From: Alnus glutinosa
Lineage: Eukaryota > Streptophyta > Magnoliopsida > Fagales > Betulaceae
DNA length: 64,000 nt
Direction: 5' to 3'
Assembly: GCF_958979055.1 (NCBI RefSeq)
Contig: NC_084891.1
Span: 24,513,501 to 24,577,500 of the forward strand
Shown piece after piece: positions 57,587 through 64,000 of the stretch. Within the stretch, counting starts at the first letter, position 1. Each line of letters opens with the position of its first letter. The notes beneath the pieces are model-generated. The model was not told the DNA's origin. It saw nothing but the letters and a program-made list of their open reading frames with translations, and ran no database searches. The translations under genes were made by a program, and so were the position numbers.

Positions 57587-57856
57587 AATAAAAGTGATTA
57601 TCGCTTGGCACAAGAAAGAAGTCCTGTGCTCAAGAATCTCTTAAAGATTCTGATTTTGCAACAAAACCAGTGATTGAGATGCTGCCCTCTCTAGAAAACT
57701 TCACAGCATTACCAGCAATATTTAGAATAGTTTGCATAAGGCGTTTTTCATCGCCTACGGCATACACTGGCAAATCTTGTGCTAAAGTTTAATGTAACCA
57801 ACAACTTCTTGATGGATGCAACAGGCTTGATCAAGTTAAGGACTTGAGATGCGAAA
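57587..57856 (-). pseudogene. Captured ethylene-receptor (ETR1/ERS1-type) histidine-kinase fragment
   Basis: The minus strand reads [21 protein letters not shown], then after a one-base shift [37 protein letters not shown] and [14 protein letters not shown], a stop, then AQDFFLVPSDNHFYL. This is the region of plant ethylene receptors that ends the dimerisation/H-box segment and enters the ATP-binding domain; [21 protein letters not shown] contains the N box. The fragment covers about 90 residues of a receptor of 630-740 residues. The frameshift (extra T near 57788) and the stop (near 57631) show it is non-functional. It lies inside a transposon with 9-bp duplications. Confidence 0.88.
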
Positions 57857-58968
57857 AATTGACCTTACTACAACAAGCATCTAAAGAAATCCACGTATAT
57901 CCTAACTTCAAAAAAAAAAAAATCATGTATATCCTAATGTCACAAGTCAATAAAAAAGAAATAATATTCGTCAGAAATTGATAGACCTACCTCCTTAAAT
58001 ACAGAATCAATGTCTCATTATTTCAAACACATTTTCCACTTGGGGCCATCTGCTTCACTGAATCTGCATCGAGTGAAACCAAAGATCCACATAGAGAGAC
58101 ATGGCAACCTATCTTACATGATTGCATCATTGCTAATCAAATAACAGATATCAACTTGAGTTACAAATCAAGTCTCTCTTTTTCTGTAAGTACACACTTC
58201 CTTAATGACTAATAATGTATTAATATACATGCACATAGATAATCAAGCTTTACTTCTAAGAGCTCATCATCACTGTCAAAGAGATTACAAATTAATTAGC
58301 AAAAAACATTTCCACTAAAGAGAGTATTGTTCGTGGAACTGCTTCACGAACAGAAATGGCAACAGGCGAAAGCAAACCAAAACTCTAATAACTAATTATT
58401 CCAACGCCTCTCATCCTCTGCTCAAACATGTCACGGTAAAAAATACACCTTCTCAATCAACAAGGTCTTCAACACCTACAATGACCTCCCATATCTGAAC
58501 TCTTCCCTGCATTGATAAAATTGCAGAATTGCAGACAACGGTCTATTAAAACAAAAAACAAAACAAAACAAAACAAAAAGAAGAAAAAAAGTACCAATAA
58601 ACAAAAAGCAATGATAAATGCCAATTATTTTTATCATCCATTTAAAAACCAAAGAACTACAAATTGAATGGCTGGAACCTTTCACCATGCCACTTACAAG
58701 AATAACATTACAACATCAAATAAAATCCAGCAGCTACAAAACTCATTCCAATATTTACAGCCACCAAAAGGAATACAAATAACTCTATCTGCACTTAAAC
58801 AACCTGCTCTTTAAATCTATGATTCTTAGATACAGAATGAAAACACGGAATAAATCAAGAATGAGCAGTATAAATCAACCTGCTCTCAATTCCTACTACA
58901 CTACTGTTCAATGGCAAGTAATACTAACTCCAATCCTTTGGAATGCAATATAGACTTTCATTATGCTG

Positions 58969-59813
58969 CAAAACCCAATCCATCCCAACAGATTCATATG
59001 AGAAAAAAGCTCAGCCCATATTCTTTTTGCAGCAAAATCCCAGCTCTGAGGAAACCACAAATCAGCCAAACAACCCACAAACCACAAATAACCCATTATC
59101 TGCACTTAAACAGCCCAAATCTCACCTAAAAACAACTAAAAAAACCGGATCTGGAGAGAAAATCGAAAGGAATGATCAAAAAAAAAAAGCTAAGAAAACC
59201 TTACGGTGGATGGGCTCGTCGGCAGTGGTGTTTCGGCTGGGGCTGCTCGTGGCGATACGGTGGTTGAGTTGTCGGAGCCGAATCGGATTTGGAGAACGCA
59301 CGGTGGTTGGGTTTTGGCCGGAGATGGAGAACGACGGTGGCCGTTTGTAGTGGTTTTGGGGACCAAAAAATTGGTTACAGAGAAGAAGACGTACTGCACT
59401 GGTTTCGAATGGTCGCCGAGACTGGAAGACGGCTGGAGATGGAAGACGACCGGAACTGGAAGACGGCCGGAGATGGAAGACAGCCGGAACTGGAAGAACG
59501 ACGGAGTTGGCCGAAGATGGAGAACGACGGTGGCGGGTCGTGCGTGGAGAACGGTGGTGGTGGGTCGTGCTTGGTGGTCGACGGTGGGAAGAAAATGGGT
59601 AGATGGAGAGAGGGAGGGAAAATTTTGGGGGGAAGCTCTGAAATGAAGAAAATGGCAAAATGAGTATAGATATCGAGCTGTTTTCAAATTTCGAAATTTT
59701 TTTTTTTTTTTTTTATCAAAAAAAAAAAAAATTCTGTAAAACTAAAATGGCCCTTTCCACGTAGGAAAGGGCCGGGCAGGGGCCGGCAAGATGGCCCCTG
59801 CCTATCATTTCTC
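58969..59813 (-). repeat. Right terminal inverted repeat arm
   Basis: Reverse complement of 54597-55481 with few differences, ending at the 9-bp target duplication. Confidence 0.92.
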
Positions 59814-60425
59814 TTGTGTGTGAGTGTAGCAACCCTCGTGTGTGTGTGGACTGCTCATAGCTAAGCTAGTCCTAGATGTGAAGATGATAATTAATTATTG
59901 GGTTAAATACTTATTTGCTCCATATGCTTTACTACCTTTATTTTGTGTCCTCGTCAGTTCCATTTTTTATCAAATTTGATACCGGTGGTATATGAAGAGA
60001 CGAAAATGGTACCTCCGTCTAATTTCCCATCCAAAACTAACGTCCAGCCATGGCATCTGTCCCCGTGATACATTTCAGCGCTGACGTGGCTATCATTTTT
60101 CTTTATTATTATTTTAATGATTTCTTTTATATATATATATATATAAATTCTGGGGGTGGCCCAACCACCCTTTGGGCCACATGGGGGTGGTCATTTTGGC
60201 TAGCCACCCCCAAGGCATTTTTGAAGGTGGCCGAACCACCCCCAGGCCTAATGGGGGTGGCCGGGCCACTCCCGTGGCCCATGGGGGTGGTCGGCCGCCC
60301 CATGTGGCCTAAAGGGGTGGCTCGGCCACCCCAACAATTATTTATTTATTTATTATTTTTTTTTAAAAAAAAAAAATCTTAAAATAATATATATATATAT
60401 ATATATGGTACAAAATATATTGATT

Positions 60426-60541
60426 TTATTTTATTTTATTTTTTGATATATCCGCATAAGAAGAGGAGAGGAGATTCAAATTAGTAACTTCAATTTTCAT
60501 GTGGCGTGGTCTCCAACCGATTGAGCTATTCCTTGGAAACA
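60426..60541 (-). mobile_element. SINE in the left arm of the fold-back element
   Basis: On the minus strand it has an A-box-like AGCTCAATCGGTTGGAG and a B-box-like ATTTGAATCTCC, and ends GGATATATCAAAAAATAAAAT. Flanked by AAAATATATTGATT and AAAATATATTAATT. Mirror partner of 61734-61850. Confidence 0.75.
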
Positions 60542-61194
60542 AAAATATATTAATTGTGTACAAAGTACCATGTGTGATATATTTATAAAACCAATGTACC
60601 ATTTTTTGTAATTATTTAAACTACAGAGGGCACATCATGAAATATATAAAACCACAGGGGTATACATTGGGAAAAAAAAATTGTGTTTAAGTAACAAATA
60701 TTTGGTCATTTTTTGGGTTATATCAATTAGCCACGCAGATTATTTTGTGTTTCCAATTGTTACACAGGACTGATAGCATTTTTTTATTTTTTTATTTTAT
60801 GAAAAGTTCAATTCTTGTCAACATATTATTTTGATACACGACAGACATATAAGTTACTTTTTGTTCAAAACAGGCATACCAAATATTGTTTGTGTACAAA
60901 GTATCATTTGTGATATAATTACAAAAACAAAGTATTATTTTCGGTACTTATTAAAACCACACGGGGCACATCGTGAAATTTATAAAACTACAAGGGTATC
61001 TGTTGTAAAAAAAAATATAGTTCTTAATTTTAAGGAAAAAAAATTATGGGGGTGGCTTATGGGGGTGGCCGGCCACGGGGGTGGTTTGGCCACCCCCAAA
61101 CCCGCCGATCGGCCACCCCCAGGCCTAATGGGGGTGGCTAACCCACCTCCAAGCCAAATGGAGGTGGTTGAGCCACCCCTATATATTTTCCCAT

Positions 61195-61196
<2 letters not shown>

Positions 61197-61239
<43 letters not shown>
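61197..61239. repeat. Poly(T) tract at the centre of the fold-back
   Basis: About 40 T in a row between the central G-rich block and the right arm. Length may be unreliable in assembly. Confidence 0.9.
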
Positions 61240-61244
<5 letters not shown>

Positions 61245-61733
61245 GCTTAAAATTAAGAATCACATTTTTTTTTTCCAATAGATACCCCTATAGTTTTATA
61301 AATTTCACGATGTGCCCCATGTGATTTTAATAAGTACCGAAAATAATACTTTGTTTTTGTAATTATACCGCAAATGGTACTTTGTATACAAACAATATTT
61401 GATATGCCTGTTTTGAACCAAAAGTAACCTATATGCATGTCGTGTACGTATTAAAATAATATGTTGACAAGAATTGAACCCTTCATAAAATAAAAAAATG
61501 CTATCAGTCCTGTGTAACAATTGGAAACGCAAAATAATCTGCGTGGCCAATTGATATAACCCAAAAAATGACCAAATGTTTGTTACTTAAACACAATTTT
61601 TTTCCCAATGTATACCCTTATGGTTTTATATATTTCATGATGTGCCCCCTGTAGTTTAAATAATTACAGAAATGGTACCTTGGTTTTATAAATATATCAC
61701 ACATGGTACTTTGTATACAATTAATATATTTTT

Positions 61734-61850
61734 GTTCCCAATGAATAGCTCAATTGGCTGGAGACCACGCCACATGAAATTGAAGTTACTAGTTTGAATC
61801 CTCCCTCCTCTTCTTGTGCGGATATTTCAAAAAATAAAATAAAATAAAAT
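61734..61850 (+). mobile_element. SINE in the right arm of the fold-back element
   Basis: Plus strand: AATAGCTCAATTGGCTGGAG, GTTTGAATCCTCC, then GGATATTTCAAAAAATAAAAT. Flanks AATATATTTT on both sides. Same SINE as 60426-60541 in inverse orientation and equivalent position. Confidence 0.75.
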
Positions 61851-62608
61851 CAATATATTTTGTACCATATATATATTATTTTAAAGATTTTTTTTTAAAA
61901 AAAAAATAAAAAAAAATTGTTGGGGTGGCCGAGCCACCCCTTTAGGCCACATGGGGAGGCCGGCCACCCCCAAGGGTCAAAGTGAGAAAAATCTTGGCCC
62001 TTGGGGGTGGTTCGGGCCACGGGGGTGGGTCGGCCACCCCCAAGCCAAATGGAGGTGGTTTCGGCCACCCCCATTTTGGCCCTTGGGGGTGGCCGAACCA
62101 CCCCCAAAAATGGCTTAACCACCCCCAGAATTTTATTTTATTATATATATATATATATATATAAGAAATCATTAAAATAATAATAAAGAAAAATGATAAC
62201 CACGTCAGCGCTAAAGTGTATCATGGGGACAGGTTTCGCGCATGCACGCCGACACTTATAGGATGACGTGGCTGGACGTTAGTTTTTGACGGGAAATTAG
62301 AAGGAGGTACCATTTCCATTTTTTTATATACCTCCAATATCAAATTTGATAAAAAATAAATCTGAAGAGACAAAAAATAAAAATCGTAAAGCACATCGGT
62401 GTTTATGCTATTTAACCCTTAATTATTAGAACATGCGGTGAAAGAGGACAAGAGGTGACGAGCGTAGGTCCAGACTTTTGATCGGAGGAAGGCAATCGTT
62501 AAAGTGGCTAAATATGAAAATATCGAACTAAACTAAACAATATTTAAGGCTGCTCCAGATATCTGACAACCTTCACCTAGCTACAATTTCGAGGTGATCG
62601 AGAAGAGG

Positions 62609-62611
<3 letters not shown>

Positions 62612-62658
<47 letters not shown>
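62612..62658. repeat. (TA)n microsatellite
   Basis: About 23 TA units. Shorter TA runs occur at 17984-18006 and 38547-38570. Confidence 0.95.
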
Positions 62659-62661
<3 letters not shown>

Positions 62662-62716
62662 AAAAAAATTAATTATTGAATATGTAAAATTCATGTGTAG
62701 CAAGATAAATATTTTT

Positions 62717-62898
62717 GAGAAATGATCCCTACACTCATTTTTCACAACAGCTCCACAACAAGTTGATGTGGTTGGTAATATTTTATTATTTTTTTTGTTT
62801 TGTTTTGTTTTCTTTTTGTAAAAAAATAATAAAATATTACCAGCCACGTCAGCTTGTTGTGGGACTGTTGTGAGAAATGAGTGTAGGGATCATTTCTC
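62717..62898. mobile_element. 182-bp Mutator-type MITE
   Basis: Perfect 9-bp duplication AATATTTTT (62708-62716 and 62899-62907). Arms of about 85 bp are almost perfectly complementary, starting GAGAAATGATCCCTACACTC on both ends, around a T-rich centre. The first ten bases GAGAAATGAT equal the right terminus of the 5.2-kb Pack-MULE. Confidence 0.95.
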
Positions 62899-62907
62899 AA
62901 TATTTTT

Positions 62908-64000
62908 TACACACTTTGCACCCCTTTGTACACGTAGTCTTACATGATATTTTGTTTTAATTTTTTTTTAAAACAAAGTGTATACAAAAAATTCTTGTCA
63001 AGTATAATTTTATGTACAAAATGAATGAAAATTTTTTTGCATAAAAAAATAGATTAATTTGAAAAAAAATTATTAAAATTGCATGTACAAAAATAAAATA
63101 AAATTATATAGCAATCATTTCTGATTCATTTGTCTGTGATGAATTATGAATTGAGGTAAAAGAAAGGGGCCATAACTCATAAGGCCATTATGATGTGGGG
63201 GCTAACGGCAATTCAAGATTCCATGGGTCATCTTTTCTGCAAGGTGCTTTATGGGTAGTACTATTGTTTGTTTGCGCGCGCGATAAAAGTTGATTTAAGA
63301 TAAGGATGCCGTCGATCCTTTCCTGAGCAACCAGTTATAATCAGGACTGGTTGTTCATTTTATTCCAGAAGTATGCCTTATTAATATCTTACAAGTACTT
63401 CTTTTTTTTTATTTTTTTTATTTTTTATATATATCTTTTATACATATTTTTTAAATTAATTATTAAATTTATAGAACCCACATGTAAATTCTTGTGGGTC
63501 TTATCGATCCAATAATTAATTTAAAAAAATAAATGTATAAAAAATATACAAGAGATGTAAAAATATCATTTCTCGTAGGATTATAGCTTTAAGATAATTA
63601 AGCACGTAGAGCTGGACAATGATTTTTTCTTGTATATATAGAGAAGTATTGAGAATTGATCCATTCGACTAGAGTAACCTTATTAACAGGGCATGCTAAA
63701 AGGTGGAAAGAAGAGGGTGAAGTGTTACAGGAGACGGAGATTGACCATTCATAGCATTTAATGCATAAAAATTGATTTTATAGTTGAAAAACCATGTCAC
63801 ATAGGCTAGTGATGTATATTGCATAGCATTACTCTAGAGTGCGGTAAGGCCTTCAGTTATTTAGTCGGCCAAACATCTATTAGTTCATCATGTTACCTCA
63901 AGAGTTTATCTTGTTATTGTTAGTTTAGGAGTCTTATCAAGAGTTGGACTAGGAATTATAAGGATAAGATATGCCATTATTTAGAAATGTAGTTTCATAT
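62908..64000. other. AT-rich intergenic region at the right edge
   Basis: It holds a degraded inverted repeat at about 63390-63578 (arms include TTTAAATTAATTATT and flank AACCCACATG/CTTGTGGGTC), ending in CATTTCTC like the Mutator-type MITE ends. No gene seen up to the window edge. Confidence 0.5.

Larger units (their letters stand above)
54597..59813. mobile_element. 5.2-kb Mutator-like element with long terminal inverted repeats (Pack-MULE)
   Basis: Perfect 9-bp duplication TTGTGTGTG on both sides (54588-54596 and 59814-59822). The ends are GAGGAATGATAGGCAGGGGC and, read from the right, GAGAAATGATAGGCAGGGGC. The inverted repeats extend over 54597-55481 and 58969-59813, nearly identical; a 160-residue conceptual frame in each arm differs at only about three positions. 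The 3.5-kb interior has no transposase. It carries an ethylene-receptor fragment (minus) and two exon-like segments (plus), so it looks like a gene-capturing, non-autonomous element. Confidence 0.9.
54137..59837. mobile_element. Older Mutator-like element split by a later insertion
   Basis: Left end GAGGGAAAATGCTATACTCAC followed by ACAACCTGATGTGG matches the right end read in reverse (GAGGGTTGCTACACTCACAC ... ACAACCTGATGTGG), with the right arm interrupted by the 5.2-kb element at 54597-59813. Without that insert the older element is about 0.47 kb, with a GC-rich interior of GGCCGG/TTTCCCGG words. Its own target duplication is not clear because the flanks are CT/GT-rich. Confidence 0.65.
59900..62418. 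mobile_element. 2.5-kb fold-back element with 9-bp target duplications
   Basis: Perfect 9-bp duplication TTAATTATT at 59891-59899 and 62419-62427. Ends GGGTTAAATACTTATT and, read from the right, GGGTTAAATAGCATAA. The arms 59900-61028 and 61240-62418 are inverted copies of each other over almost their whole length, separated by a G/C-rich block and a T-run of about 43. Three blocks (about 60150-60335, 61045-61180, 61920-62130) consist of repeated GGGGGTGG/CCACCCCC words. No coding capacity. Both arms carry a SINE at mirrored positions. Confidence 0.9.

Noticed and set aside
57881-58968. More ethylene-receptor exons in the right part of the Pack-MULE interior
   Set aside because: I checked the minus strand for H-box (HEMRTP-like), G-box and receiver motifs and saw none. 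Only the 57587-57856 fragment is supported.

Overview
This window is nuclear DNA from a flowering plant, most likely a woody rosid eudicot. The base composition is AT-rich. The genes have many small exons with GT-AG introns, their products match eudicot proteins, and introns and intergenic DNA are loaded with plant transposable elements. The exact species cannot be read from the sequence.

Genes, left to right: the last two exons of a Bet1-like SNARE (+, cut by the left edge); a PEPKR2-type protein kinase (-, 3 exons, 3.4-7.8 kb); a short BAM-like receptor-kinase pseudofragment (-, about 12 kb); plastid SAICAR synthase PUR7 (+, 12 exons, 13.8-25.9 kb); a tau-class glutathione S-transferase broken by two insertions in exon 1 (+, 27.2-29.2 kb); a mitochondrial-type P-class PPR protein (-, 29.8-31.7 kb); the mitochondrial J-protein ATJ1 (+, 19 exons over 16.3 kb, 32.1-48.5 kb); and a degraded purine permease (-, 52.8-54.1 kb). 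PPR and ATJ1 are divergent across a 424-bp gap that carries an inverted pair of site II motifs.

Mobile elements explain most of the rest. PUR7 intron 6 holds a young Ty1/copia element (317-bp LTRs with 3 differences, 5-bp target duplication, one frameshift in gag-pol). At least five 5'-truncated L1-type LINE tails lie in PUR7 and ATJ1 introns. tRNA-like SINEs are scattered throughout, and some share the LINE 3' tail (TTATCAAAAAA). A hAT-like element with an 8-bp duplication lies at 50.3-51.3 kb, and there are many MITEs.

The right 10 kb is almost entirely inverted-repeat transposons with 9-bp duplications typical of Mutator-like elements. A 5.2-kb element with about 0.85-kb terminal inverted repeats carries a broken ethylene-receptor fragment and is inserted in the end of an older element. 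Next to it is a 2.5-kb fold-back element whose two arms carry the same SINE insertion in mirror image. A similar 0.89-kb element at 9.5-10.4 kb carries a methyltransferase fragment. The most notable theme is gene-fragment capture and inverted duplication by Mutator-like elements. I found no CRISPR, rRNA or intact tRNA gene, as expected for plant nuclear DNA.
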